54,047 nucleotides of DNA, taken from IMG/VR virus record IMGVR_UViG_3300035698_015422, positions 1-54,047 of that record; one strand, 5' to 3'. Position numbers and translations under genes: made by a program. Positions 40,905-50,926 of the stretch are shown here, in pieces. The notes under the pieces were generated by a model that saw only the letters and a program-made list of their open reading frames with translations, was not told the DNA's origin and did no database searches. Positions within the stretch are counted from its first letter, which is position 1. Each line of letters opens with the position of its first letter. Source of the DNA: a virus.

Positions 40905-43900
40905 TAGATTACACCTCCAACTATAGTAGATATAGTAACAAAAAATTGATCAAACTGAACATCGTTTTTAAGATTTCTTTCTTTAATCTTTGTTGGTGAT
41001 GAAAGAAGATTCCTTTTTTGCAACAAAGCATACATTCTCGCACCTGATACTGTCGACACTGTTTTTTCTAAATCGATCTCAAAAAGATCTGGATCAACTG
41101 GTATATTGATTATTCTTTCGAATATCTTTGGAGACACAATCCTTGCAGCCTGTGACTTTCCGCCTGTCAATAAAGATTTTGGACTATATAACTTAATGAA
41201 ATTTATTAAGTCTTCCGTAATCTCTACAGAAGCTGATCTGCTTACTCCTGGGAATGTCGGTGGAGTAATCTGCTCAGTAAAATTTGTATTAAGCCTAAAT
41301 GTATCGATCTTTTCTAAAAGATCAGAAATCTGTGGGCTTGAAGACTTAAGCTGTTCAATGGTCAAAGCCTGCCCACTTATTCCTTGAACGTATGTTTCGA
41401 TAAGTGTCTTGAATCTATTTTGAGACTCAGAATCAATCATTCCATTAAGTAAGTCATCGTTAACGAGGTATTCAGACTCATCTAGAGAAATTCCAGTTGT
41501 CAACTTTATATAAAGCTCAAGAACGTAACTAGTCAGATGATTAAATACCATTTTAAACTTTTGTTCCTGAGTCAGAAATGAATAATCTGGGTTTAGAAGA
41601 ACGCTTGAAAAATTGTCACCCTTTCCTTTTGACTTTCTTGAAAAGTCTTTCATAAAGTTTACACCAAGTATAGACAACGCATCAGGGTTGAACCCCTTTT
41701 GAACATCCAAACTATTTAGGCTTGATCTAGAAACGAATCTTGACAATTCATAAATGTAAGGAATAGGCTTGAATACTATTTCTTCGAATTCAATACTTTT
41801 TCTATACACATTTATTGAAATAACATCTTTTTCCTTTTCTCCGATAGAGTTGAATGTTTCAGAGTTGACAGATATTTCATTTTCAAAATTTGTCGAAAAA
41901 CCAGAAGGTATTCCAACTGACAATATTTTTAAATTAGAGCTTTTACTTGGTCTGTACTGAGGTAGGTTGAAGACCAAATTCATAATTTTTCTTTCATTTT
42001 CAGAAATAATGCTTCTGTCTAAGAATACAGGACTTCTTTTAGTTTTCTTGCTTCTTCTAAATATCTTTTTTCTTCTTCTAGTTGTTCCCTTATTGCCAGA
42101 CGTTCCTCTAAACAGTCCCGAGCTTCTACCTGGAGTTCTTGTCGTTATCATTGACAGCCCCTCACCAGTATCTAGATCGTCTAGTGCTTTTCTAGCTAAA
42201 ATAAATTGACCCTCATTGATCATCGAAACCTTTTCTTTTCCGTCAACACCTTCTAGTAATTCTTCAAACTTTCTTGCGTTTGGACCATCATCAACTCGAA
42301 AAAAATCAGCCGCATCAGAATATGCAGAGTTTACCCTCTCTGTTGTTCGCTGTAGTCGACTTACTATCTGTCGCGTTAAAGTTGCCTCACCTTCTAACTT
42401 TCTCTTAATGTCAAAAATAGAGGTATAAAAACTATCATCTCCAAACGCAAGCCCTCCAATTCCAGACTCAACAGGTCCAGACTTTCTAACCTTTTTTAGT
42501 CTTCTAATAAAATTCTGTATCTTTATTGGACTACCCAAAAAGAAAAGCTTATCATTGCCAGTTTCGCCTTCAGGACTAATTGAAGGCTCAGATATTCCAT
42601 CGAAATACTTTTCAACGAAAGCAAGATAAGCCTCAAATGCCATAAGTGCAATAGTCGTCCTGTTCAACCGATTGAACCTTGTTCTCTTTCCTTCATCGTC
42701 AAAATATATCTTCTCACCAGCCTGAACATCTAAAGAAGATATAAAATCAACAATTCTATTTAAGATAACAAGCTTTCTTCCAGTTATAAGATGAGTGAAC
42801 AATGTTGATGTTCGAACAGAGCTATTCCCAGTAACACTTGCATTTTGATTATTATCACGAATTTTGTCAACGATAGACTTGGAGATGAAGGCTAAAGCTG
42901 TATAGCCAGCATCCCTATCTGTTGTGTCTACATTCTGAATATCGTCAGCTGAAAATATGTTTGAAACATCAATATTGTCAACTTGTTCATTACCTAGTGC
43001 AGCCAACAAACCTAGTGAGGCCGCCTGTGAGTTTAGTGAATTTGACTTTTTAATTTCAGGCAAATCCTTATATTTTACAATTTCCTTTTCGGACATTTCC
43101 TTAAAGAAATTTGGAACACTTGTGTTTGCAAATTTCGAAGAAGGCTTTCCAATAAATCCAAGGGCTAAGATATACTGGAATAGTAAGTGTTTCACCTCTC
43201 GATCTGTCGTTGCGGCTTTGAGAATAGCGATCTCACCCCAACTCCCAGGATAAACAATTTGATCTACAAAGGTTTGCTGGGCTTGGTTGCTTAAGACCTT
43301 TTCACTACACTCTATAATGTCTTCAACAATTTCTCCAAACAAATGGTGTGGCTTTAATTTTCTTTTTGTTGCACTCAAGTCCAAAAGACTCTCAACAACC
43401 GTCACAGCATCGCTAGAAATCTTTTCAAACCTTTTTTGATATGCTGATAGGGCATCAAGGCTGAATGGCTCTTCGCCTTCTAAAATAGTGTCTACGAACG
43501 CATGTGACCCTGGTATATACAATCTTTGACTCTCGTCTCGAACGTAAACATTCTCAAATGGAAGGATGGTCTGATTCTTCGAATCTTGAAATCGCAAAAG
43601 AGAACATAGTGAGTTACTTCCAATAACAGGGTCCGTTATCTTACTTCCAGGTTGCCCAAAAATAAATTCAAATGGATTACCTGTGTCATCGCCGCCGAAT
43701 GTGTTTAAAATAATATCAGTGACCTTACTATCCCCAAGTCCTCTTGATACTCTAAATTCCTTAGAGAGTATCGCAATCAACATCTTTACTCTGTCATCAG
43801 CTTCACTTGGTAACAAGTCTAAAAATTGACCAAATGGTGTTCCAACTAAAGAAAAGTCTATATTTCTAAGCAACTCTATATTAAATTGAAAACTCCCATC

Positions 43901-44833
43901 AGTAATATCTATTTCTTCATTTATAAATTTTCCGAAATCCCTATCATTGTTTCTTGTTACGTTATTCGCGCCAGGTAGTCCTAATGAAAAATTTAGATTA
44001 CCTATCTGTGGGCTCGGAGTCTTATCTTTTCCGAATAAAGATGGAGAATACTGATCTAAGACCCCTTTAGAGTCAAACAAGAATTGCCCAAATACTTTTG
44101 TACTTGAAAAGTTTAGAAATCCATTTTCTGAAAATCCAAAATCATCAACTAAAAAGTCCTTATATCTTTTTGAGACAACTATTTCATTAGCATAGTTGTT
44201 ATTGACAAGGTAATCATCCTTCTTTATGTCAAAAGATCTTTTTAGATTTTTTATCTTTTCAAAAATAGATGTCATAAAAGAAACAGAGTTTCTTGCACCG
44301 TCTATCTCTCTTAAGTAATCTTTTCCAATAGCTGTAAGAATTTTGTCAGCGTCTTCTGTTTCCTCAAGGCTCTCTATTAGGGTCTTTACGTGCTCAAACC
44401 GCAACTCTCTTGACGCAATAGACATACCTATAAAGTCCCCTGTATCGCTAAGCAAAAACCCTGACTCATCAGCGAAAACAGAGTTGTAGTCTGTAAGACA
44501 AAGAATCTCAGGTCTTTGATTTGAAATCCCCTTAAGCTTTATTGGGTTGAAAGATAATGTTAATGGACTAATAGGAAAGCTGTTTAGTCCAAATGGAGAT
44601 AGGGGAAAAACAGTATTTAGGCTTGGTAAAGTTGACTGTACTTGAGTAAACTTATTTGAGCTTGGTAAAGTTTGAGCCTGAAATATTGGAAACCCATTAT
44701 TTGTTGCTATGCTGGACTTTCCGACAACTATAGGGGGAGTTTCTTCATTTTCAGTATTTGCTTGCGACTGAACCGCCTGCATGTTTAGGTTCCCTACCTT
44801 TATAGGGGACAAGTTTAATTTTAATCCAGTCAT
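40904..44833 (-). CDS. Giant baseplate/tail structural protein
   Basis: At 1309 residues, the longest uninterrupted structural protein in the window. The first 120 residues are low-complexity (Asn, Pro, Ser, Leu), followed by a mostly helical body with charged segments (ESLEETEDADKILTAIGKD, SDLLEKIDTFRL) and a basic patch TRRRKKIFRRSKKTKRS near residue 925. No catalytic motif is evident. It is coupled by TAATG at both ends to neighbours with FN3-like domains, indicating a shared assembly. Baseplate hub or wedge, or tail-tape-like scaffolding, cannot be separated from sequence alone. Confidence 0.65.
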   Translation of the reverse strand: MTGLKLNLSPIKVGNLNMQAVQSQANTENEETPPIVVGKSSIATNNGFPIFQAQTLPSSNKFTQVQSTLPSLNTVFPLSPFGLNSFPISPLTLSFNPIKLKGISNQRPEILCLTDYNSVFADESGFLLSDTGDFIGMSIASRELRFEHVKTLIESLEETEDADKILTAIGKDYLREIDGARNSVSFMTSIFEKIKNLKRSFDIKKDDYLVNNNYANEIVVSKRYKDFLVDDFGFSENGFLNFSSTKVFGQFLFDSKGVLDQYSPSLFGKDKTPSPQIGNLNFSLGLPGANNVTRNNDRDFGKFINEEIDITDGSFQFNIELLRNIDFSLVGTPFGQFLDLLPSEADDRVKMLIAILSKEFRVSRGLGDSKVTDIILNTFGGDDTGNPFEFIFGQPGSKITDPVIGSNSLCSLLRFQDSKNQTILPFENVYVRDESQRLYIPGSHAFVDTILEGEEPFSLDALSAYQKRFEKISSDAVTVVESLLDLSATKRKLKPHHLFGEIVEDIIECSEKVLSNQAQQTFVDQIVYPGSWGEIAILKAATTDREVKHLLFQYILALGFIGKPSSKFANTSVPNFFKEMSEKEIVKYKDLPEIKKSNSLNSQAASLGLLAALGNEQVDNIDVSNIFSADDIQNVDTTDRDAGYTALAFISKSIVDKIRDNNQNASVTGNSSVRTSTLFTHLITGRKLVILNRIVDFISSLDVQAGEKIYFDDEGKRTRFNRLNRTTIALMAFEAYLAFVEKYFDGISEPSISPEGETGNDKLFFLGSPIKIQNFIRRLKKVRKSGPVESGIGGLAFGDDSFYTSIFDIKRKLEGEATLTRQIVSRLQRTTERVNSAYSDAADFFRVDDGPNARKFEELLEGVDGKEKVSMINEGQFILARKALDDLDTGEGLSMITTRTPGRSSGLFRGTSGNKGTTRRRKKIFRRSKKTKRSPVFLDRSIISENERKIMNLVFNLPQYRPSKSSNLKILSVGIPSGFSTNFENEISVNSETFNSIGEKEKDVISINVYRKSIEFEEIVFKPIPYIYELSRFVSRSSLNSLDVQKGFNPDALSILGVNFMKDFSRKSKGKGDNFSSVLLNPDYSFLTQEQKFKMVFNHLTSYVLELYIKLTTGISLDESEYLVNDDLLNGMIDSESQNRFKTLIETYVQGISGQALTIEQLKSSSPQISDLLEKIDTFRLNTNFTEQITPPTFPGVSRSASVEITEDLINFIKLYSPKSLLTGGKSQAARIVSPKIFERIINIPVDPDLFEIDLEKTVSTVSGARMYALLQKRNLLSSPTKIKERNLKNDVQFDQFFVTISTIVGGVI

Positions 44834-47244
44834 TATACAATCACCTCGTCAGAAATTAGCATTGGACCATGTTCATATGTTTTATATACTGGGATTATTT
44901 TATATCGGAATGAACCAGGCTCTTTTGATGTTTCCATATCTAAAAATTGAATAACATTTGATGAAAATTTCGTATGAGCTTTTCCAATAATTTCTTCTGC
45001 TCCGAACCTTTCTGTAATGATTAGGAAGTGGTCAATTAGGTCTTTCGACCCTGAAACGTTCCATCTTAATACAGTAATTCTCTCATTGAATCTAGTAACT
45101 TTTGCATTGTATATTCTTGGTTGAGACATCTCTACTGTTACATCCTGACTTACAAAATTCCCAACATTTCCAAATTCAAAGGCTCCCTTGCTATGATTTG
45201 ACTTTAGTGATTCTGGAGTTACTATATTTCCTTTACTTAATGTAACTGGGTGTAGAAACTTTAAAGGCAAGATCTCTACCTTTATTCCAACACTGTTCTC
45301 TTTTGTTTCTGTTGTGTTTTCAAACAAAGAGTTTGGTGCGCGAAGTAAAGCTGATACGATGTATCGATATGTTCGACCTGACTTCAGTGGGGTAACAGAA
45401 TTTACTTCTCGATTAGCTGCGTCGCTAAATACATCCCCAGAAAAAGTTCCAAAATGCTCGCTTTCTCCTGTTGACAAATCTACTCTTCTTATCGAATGAG
45501 TTATTAAGTTGTCAAAATTTGCTTTTTCATTCTCTAATTCTTTTTGATAAAGAGAGGCAAGACCTTGCTTTTCCAGTAGAGCCTTAAGTATTGTCGAATC
45601 ATTATTGGAAATATTGGAAACTATCTTAAATTGAACATCTAAACCCGAATTTATTGTTCGAACTCTAGGCAAAGACATCGTAGTATCAACAATACCTACG
45701 GAAAATGGAGTGTATTCAATGTAGTCACAACCTGTTGCCAACTCTTCATCTCCATTTTCGAAAAGAAGAATACAACAATACTCATAAACATGACCAGATT
45801 TAACTAGTTTGTCTAAAAAGGTATATGTTGTCTCAGTGTCAGAAACTGGAACAGTTGACTTATTTAAATCTTTAGATGGAACAGTTCTAAATTTTTTCTC
45901 AAAAACTGTCTTATCTCTTGTGAGAACCCTTATTGCAGAGACTCCAGGCGGCAAGCTAAAAACCTCTACTTGAACACCCTGCTGTGCAACTTGAGCGATT
46001 ACTCCTGCATATACAAGTCGATTACTAAGTTTTGTTGAAACTTTTGTCCTAACAGATGGAGCAACAACATTTGTGTAGACGCTTCCAATCTGATCTATTT
46101 CACCAGATGGAATTACTCGATATATTATATCACTAGCATTTCCAACTAAGTCTTCAAACACAATTGTCCCATCACTCCTTTTTAAGTCTAATTTAGAAAC
46201 AAAAACATATTCTGCACCCTCAAGCCTTTTCGTTTTCTTGATCGCCTTTCTATAAATTGATACAGAAACAGCATTGTTGTCTTTTTGACTTATTTCTAAA
46301 AGATTTTTTCCAGGCTTATTCAAACTAACAACATTTACAATTGGTGGAATGGTTGGAGTTTGAATAATTTTTAAATTCTGGGCGTGATCAACTTTTTTAG
46401 AAATCTTTTGTAAAACAATCCCATTTTCTCCAATAAGTTCAAAGTGAACCTGAAACTCTCCCAGTCCATTTAGAAAATTTGGTTGAAACGACATAGTTTT
46501 ACCAATCGTTTCTATTGTGTTAAAGTTTTTCACCACAATAGGAATAACTGTTGAAATTTGCAAACCCTTATCCATTGTATTTGATGGATTAAAACTAGTA
46601 AGAGTCTTATAAGCTATTTGATTGATCGCCTTTAGTGGAGATAAAGCTTTTATTGTCGAGACCCCCTTAAAGCTATTAGTATAAGAAGTGCTAAAATTTG
46701 TGGTTATTTCACCGGGATCTATCTTGTCTTTGATGATTGATGACAAGCTTAGGGACTGAACTGTCTTACTTGTGGGCTGAGCTTTAAATATTGTTTGTTG
46801 AAGAATCGGTTCAGGAGCACTTTGTTGAGATATCGCTTGAATTGGCATCAAATTGAATGTAGTCTTTTTTGTTGGCGCTAGAAGACTTGAATTTGAAATA
46901 CTCGTTGTAAAATCGCTTATTTGTGGCTGAATTGCTAAATTTAAGTTATTATTCTTCGTATCTTTTTTTACGGAACTTATCTGAAGAATGTTTGAAACAA
47001 TAGCTAAAGGCGATGGATTTTGACTTACTGAGTTTAGAGTAAAGATTGATTGTGGTTTTGGAAGATCTTTTGGAGTAATGTAGATTTTAACTGAAAATGC
47101 ATTCTTCTTAAGGGCAGCAGCCGTATCTATGGTGTATGAGAAGTTGTATACAGATAACCCTTTCCCATACCTTGCTAAAGAAGCAAAGTTCACATTATCA
47201 ATAGAGATAATATCAGATGACAATTTTGGCTTAATGAACTTCAT
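44833..47244 (-). CDS. Large fibronectin-III-like structural protein
   Basis: An 803-residue protein. The first 240 residues are low-complexity Ser/Gln/Pro/Ile with few charges. Later parts show several FN3-like repeats: NAVSVSIYRKAIKKTKRLEG, TYTFLDKLVKSGHVYEYC, GRTYRYIVSALLRAPNSL and ERITVLRWNVSGSKDLIDHF. These domains commonly decorate tails and help binding to host surface. It shares a TAATG junction with the 1309-residue gene downstream. Position and domain type support a tail or baseplate component; host binding is inference. Confidence 0.65.
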   Translation of the reverse strand: MKFIKPKLSSDIISIDNVNFASLARYGKGLSVYNFSYTIDTAAALKKNAFSVKIYITPKDLPKPQSIFTLNSVSQNPSPLAIVSNILQISSVKKDTKNNNLNLAIQPQISDFTTSISNSSLLAPTKKTTFNLMPIQAISQQSAPEPILQQTIFKAQPTSKTVQSLSLSSIIKDKIDPGEITTNFSTSYTNSFKGVSTIKALSPLKAINQIAYKTLTSFNPSNTMDKGLQISTVIPIVVKNFNTIETIGKTMSFQPNFLNGLGEFQVHFELIGENGIVLQKISKKVDHAQNLKIIQTPTIPPIVNVVSLNKPGKNLLEISQKDNNAVSVSIYRKAIKKTKRLEGAEYVFVSKLDLKRSDGTIVFEDLVGNASDIIYRVIPSGEIDQIGSVYTNVVAPSVRTKVSTKLSNRLVYAGVIAQVAQQGVQVEVFSLPPGVSAIRVLTRDKTVFEKKFRTVPSKDLNKSTVPVSDTETTYTFLDKLVKSGHVYEYCCILLFENGDEELATGCDYIEYTPFSVGIVDTTMSLPRVRTINSGLDVQFKIVSNISNNDSTILKALLEKQGLASLYQKELENEKANFDNLITHSIRRVDLSTGESEHFGTFSGDVFSDAANREVNSVTPLKSGRTYRYIVSALLRAPNSLFENTTETKENSVGIKVEILPLKFLHPVTLSKGNIVTPESLKSNHSKGAFEFGNVGNFVSQDVTVEMSQPRIYNAKVTRFNERITVLRWNVSGSKDLIDHFLIITERFGAEEIIGKAHTKFSSNVIQFLDMETSKEPGSFRYKIIPVYKTYEHGPMLISDEVIV

Positions 47245-47246
47245 TG

Positions 47247-48176
47247 CTACTCAAACACCATAGTAAATAGATTAACAAACGTATGTCTGCCCATACTATC
47301 TAAATACACCTTTCCAGCGAAGAAAACATGAGCATCTCCACTTTCAAATGGAAATGAGCCAAAATCAATAACATCTAGCTTAGACATGTTATTTGGAGAC
47401 ACTTCAAATAGTTGAGCAAAAATATTGTTTGTTCTTGAGGTTTCTGTAAATTCAACTGTTTGAGACTCTAAACCCTCTAAATCGCCCATCAAATCTTCGA
47501 ATGTAAAGATTCCTAACTGATTTAGTGGACGATACTCACCCATCTGAGAACCCTTAGGGTTATCTAAAGAAGGCGAATTTCTGGGTGGTAGGAATTTGAA
47601 ATTGTCAATATGGGACAGTCTCTTGTCTTGAAATAGGCTATCTACCTTATCTACAGATATTGCCTGAATTTCTGATTCTGATATTGGAAGATCGTCAGTC
47701 ATTGTGAATACTGATTGAGTCTCAGATATTCTAAAATTTGTCTCGTCTGAGAAAAAGTCATTACTTCCAATAATTCTCAACTTATCAAAGTTATTTAAAG
47801 AACCACTCAACAAGTCATTTGATAGAGACGAAAAGACATTACTAGATGTTACAAATTTTCTAGTACCAGCAGATTGAGATCCAGAGATTATTTTTCCACC
47901 AAATACATTCAATCCGCCTTCTGACTCTAGTGGCATTAGCTTTCCTGAGTCATCTGCCTCAAATGTAATCCTGTCTTGTGGAACTGATGCCGCTTCAAAA
48001 AACAGTCTTTCACTGGCATCAGCAGTTCCACTAAGGATATCTCCTTGATAAAAGGTACTTCTGTCGCTAAATGATGCAAACCTTATACGAATATCCCCAC
48101 TAGCTATCTGTCTACGACCTTCGCGTGTAATTATTGTATCTAAGATACGATTTTTGCTATTGAGAATACCTGCCAT
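47247..48176 (-). CDS. Baseplate/tail protein with shared N-terminal adaptor module
   Basis: A 309-residue protein. Its N-terminus, NRILDTIITREGRRQIASGD followed by IRIRFASFSDRSTFY, parallels NNIILDAVLTDGGRRALSRN and FVKFALGDDEVDY in the 235-residue protein of this cluster. The remainder is predicted beta with many Ser and Asp. No enzyme motif. The 122-base gap upstream is the longest in the structural block and holds a possible promoter. It ends 2 bases before the next gene. Likely a structural adaptor. Confidence 0.65.
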   Translation of the reverse strand: MAGILNSKNRILDTIITREGRRQIASGDIRIRFASFSDRSTFYQGDILSGTADASERLFFEAASVPQDRITFEADDSGKLMPLESEGGLNVFGGKIISGSQSAGTRKFVTSSNVFSSLSNDLLSGSLNNFDKLRIIGSNDFFSDETNFRISETQSVFTMTDDLPISESEIQAISVDKVDSLFQDKRLSHIDNFKFLPPRNSPSLDNPKGSQMGEYRPLNQLGIFTFEDLMGDLEGLESQTVEFTETSRTNNIFAQLFEVSPNNMSKLDVIDFGSFPFESGDAHVFFAGKVYLDSMGRHTFVNLFTMVFE

Positions 48177-48244
48177 CCCTAAACCTGTAGAACTAAATAT
48201 CGTCTGAGAAAAACTTTCGAAACATGAAAATACTTCTATATGCC

Positions 48245-48276
48245 ATTATACTGCATAATAGCAATATTGATTACAA
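48245..48276 (-). promoter_or_regulatory. Possible promoter in the longest gap of the structural block
   Basis: Minus-strand TTGTAA and TATAAT are separated by 20 bases, longer than the usual 17. The start site would give a leader of about 60 bases before the 309-residue gene. The rest of the 122-base gap shows no hairpin or repeat I can support. Confidence 0.3.
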
Positions 48277-48298
48277 AGACGAAGTATTGAGAATAGAC

Positions 48299-50926
48299 TT
48301 ACGGTAATACAATTTCTACGTCAGGAAGAGGACCCCTGTTCCTCCCAGCATCTCCCTTGTCTGCATCAAAGTATGGTAACGAAGACGTTGCCTCTGTTGA
48401 TACATTGCTACTAAATGTGCTCTCAGGATCAATTTCTGAAAATTTAACACTTACTGGTGACGTGCTTATTATGGGTGTAACAATATTATTGTTCTCGTCC
48501 ATCGTTGTATAATATTTAGAATATGGCCGTTGCTCCAGCATGTCTCTAAAGTGCCCAAAATGATCATATCTAAATATAGCCCTACTATTCTGTGGTAGCC
48601 CATTTAGAATTCCATATTTCCAGCCTCGAATAGACACTCTTCTCATAAATCTATAACTTGTTGGTGTCGATTCTTCTTGTAAAAATTCGGCAGATCCACT
48701 TGAACCAATACCTATTCCGTATATTGACTTTAGAAGTTTAGACTCACTAGATACTCCATAATCTAAATTGTCAGATAACAACTCTTGCTCTTTAGAGTTC
48801 TGTGTAGGAATTGATCTAAGTATTGCAACAGAAGAAACAATATATCCATTTTCATTTACAACACTATTGAGTGGGGAAACTGTCCTGCTTATATCTTGAT
48901 ACCTTGGTTCAAACGGGTATGAGCGAATCCATTCTGTATTGTAATACTCTGTATCAGGAGAACTCGGATCTGACACATTTCTTGAACCCATAACGAATAC
49001 TCCAACAGTATTGGTTGCAAAAATAGCATTAAAATCTAATATACTAAATCCATCTCTAGACCAAATCTCGTCTGGTCTTGGCATCATGGTATCAAAATAT
49101 CTTTCACTTGACTGAACATTTACGCCTCTCAACAAAGATGAGCTAAATTGAGGCGTAGTTCCAAGAATTGTACTTCCATAGATTCCCCTAGAGGAATCTG
49201 AAAGATTACCAGTTATATACTGATCTAAATAAGAGCCTTCAAAAGAAGATCTTCCCTCAACATCAAATTGATCGACAGCAGGAATGTTTGACTGAATTGA
49301 TTCGTGAATAGCATCTGATGTTAGAAGTTGATTCAACGTATCATGATGCTCTACCCCTTCCCTTATTTGACTTCCATAAAAAACAACATTCATGGTTCCT
49401 GTAATCATGTCTACATCATGGGCACCAGTCAAAACCATATTCTGAGTTGTCGGAAATTCAATAAAGTCCCCATCATGAACTGGTCTAAATTTAGATATGG
49501 AAAATAAAAGCTCATCTCCAGGTAACAAAAGGTATGGAGAATACGCTCCTTGTTCTACATTGTATATCTTTATGGAAGGGGTAAAGCTGTATCGAGGTGG
49601 TGACTTAATCTGATCTACACTTCCTGGTGACACAAAATCTTTTCCAAAATAAGAGCGTCCAGAAGACGATCCATCCATAGATCTTCCAAATGGATTTTTA
49701 GCTATAATAAGAGACTCTCCGAATGTTGGACCAATATCTATTGAAGCTGTTGCAAAACCAAGACTAACAACACCATTTGATACATGTGGAGATAGCTCCA
49801 TCTTAATGGTTCCAGAATATTGACTATTCGTTCCTGAGATAACAACATGAGGGTTTGCAAAAGACAAAAAACCTTGTGGTGTTGTGTGAAAACCTTTTGT
49901 TGAGAATTCTGATGAAAAGTTATCTCCAACTGGGATTATTGTTCCACTCAATATAACTTCTCTATGATTATCTTTTGATTGTTTTTGTATAGCAAAAGTC
50001 AAACATGGACCACCAGCAGAATATCCGTCACCCGTGCCCGCCTCTAAAGTAGTTTTATCATCCATCCAACCAGGACCTGTTGATATCGGAAATTCTACAA
50101 TGACCTTTTCTAACAAGAACGGATGAGAGATTGCTGGTGAAAAAAGGTTTCTATCTTCTGCTTTGTAGCTTGACAGCCTAGTCATGGCTCCTGAAACTTC
50201 ATTCGGGCCAGGATTTAGTGCCCGAATAAGACCGCCTTCGCTTGGCCTAGAACCAATACCAGATTGCCCAGCTCCATTCAATGCACCTGTCAAAATCATA
50301 GTTCCCATATAATTAAAAAGTTTTGACTCTTCATTTCCAGCAAGTGACAAAATGCCTTCGCTTGACCCATCAAGATGACTTGTTTCTAGATCTCGCCTTA
50401 TCCTCTCCCAGGCCATTAGATCAAAATCGTAATAGTATATAGAAGAAGTATTTGGTGATAGTTTGATGCTGCTTGTTATCGGAAAAGAATATCTCAATGC
50501 TGTTTTAGATACTAGTTTGGACTGAAATCCTAAAGTTGTATCTTTTACAGTTGAACCTGTTAGATAAAAATCACTAGTTCTTCCTTGCTCATAGAGCTTT
50601 TTATCTTCAAAAAATGGAGTTTGTGGCTCTTCTCCTCCTGGAAATACAACAAATGGATCAGACACTCCCTTAAGCGTTCTGCCTATGACAGATATGTCAG
50701 TCTCTAAATCAGATGATAGAGCCTCAGAATTAACATTCAGTCGTGTTGGAAGATTAATGAGGGAAGAGTTGCTAAATATAACTGTTTTGGAATCATCAAA
50801 CGATATAGCAAACCCTCCAGTTCTAGAGTCTCCAGTTCTCGCTATTGTAGGATAAGATCCTGTTATTGAATCCCTGATTCTGATGTCCACTCTAGGTGGC
50901 AGGCCTTTAAAAACATTACTTGTCAT
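48299..50926 (-). CDS. Large tail/baseplate structural protein
   Basis: An 875-residue, beta-rich, Ser/Gly-rich protein opening MTSNVFKGLPPRVDIRIRDS. Stretches such as SSIYYYDFDLMAWERIRRDL, EKVIVEFPISTGPGWMDDKT and SGTIKMELSPHVSNGVVSLG suggest beta-sandwich domains of an exposed virion protein. No catalytic motif is evident. It overlaps the 255-residue gene upstream by 4 bases (ATGA), so they are translated together. A fibre or baseplate surface protein is inferred. Confidence 0.65.
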   Translation of the reverse strand: MTSNVFKGLPPRVDIRIRDSITGSYPTIARTGDSRTGGFAISFDDSKTVIFSNSSLINLPTRLNVNSEALSSDLETDISVIGRTLKGVSDPFVVFPGGEEPQTPFFEDKKLYEQGRTSDFYLTGSTVKDTTLGFQSKLVSKTALRYSFPITSSIKLSPNTSSIYYYDFDLMAWERIRRDLETSHLDGSSEGILSLAGNEESKLFNYMGTMILTGALNGAGQSGIGSRPSEGGLIRALNPGPNEVSGAMTRLSSYKAEDRNLFSPAISHPFLLEKVIVEFPISTGPGWMDDKTTLEAGTGDGYSAGGPCLTFAIQKQSKDNHREVILSGTIIPVGDNFSSEFSTKGFHTTPQGFLSFANPHVVISGTNSQYSGTIKMELSPHVSNGVVSLGFATASIDIGPTFGESLIIAKNPFGRSMDGSSSGRSYFGKDFVSPGSVDQIKSPPRYSFTPSIKIYNVEQGAYSPYLLLPGDELLFSISKFRPVHDGDFIEFPTTQNMVLTGAHDVDMITGTMNVVFYGSQIREGVEHHDTLNQLLTSDAIHESIQSNIPAVDQFDVEGRSSFEGSYLDQYITGNLSDSSRGIYGSTILGTTPQFSSSLLRGVNVQSSERYFDTMMPRPDEIWSRDGFSILDFNAIFATNTVGVFVMGSRNVSDPSSPDTEYYNTEWIRSYPFEPRYQDISRTVSPLNSVVNENGYIVSSVAILRSIPTQNSKEQELLSDNLDYGVSSESKLLKSIYGIGIGSSGSAEFLQEESTPTSYRFMRRVSIRGWKYGILNGLPQNSRAIFRYDHFGHFRDMLEQRPYSKYYTTMDENNNIVTPIISTSPVSVKFSEIDPESTFSSNVSTEATSSLPYFDADKGDAGRNRGPLPDVEIVLP

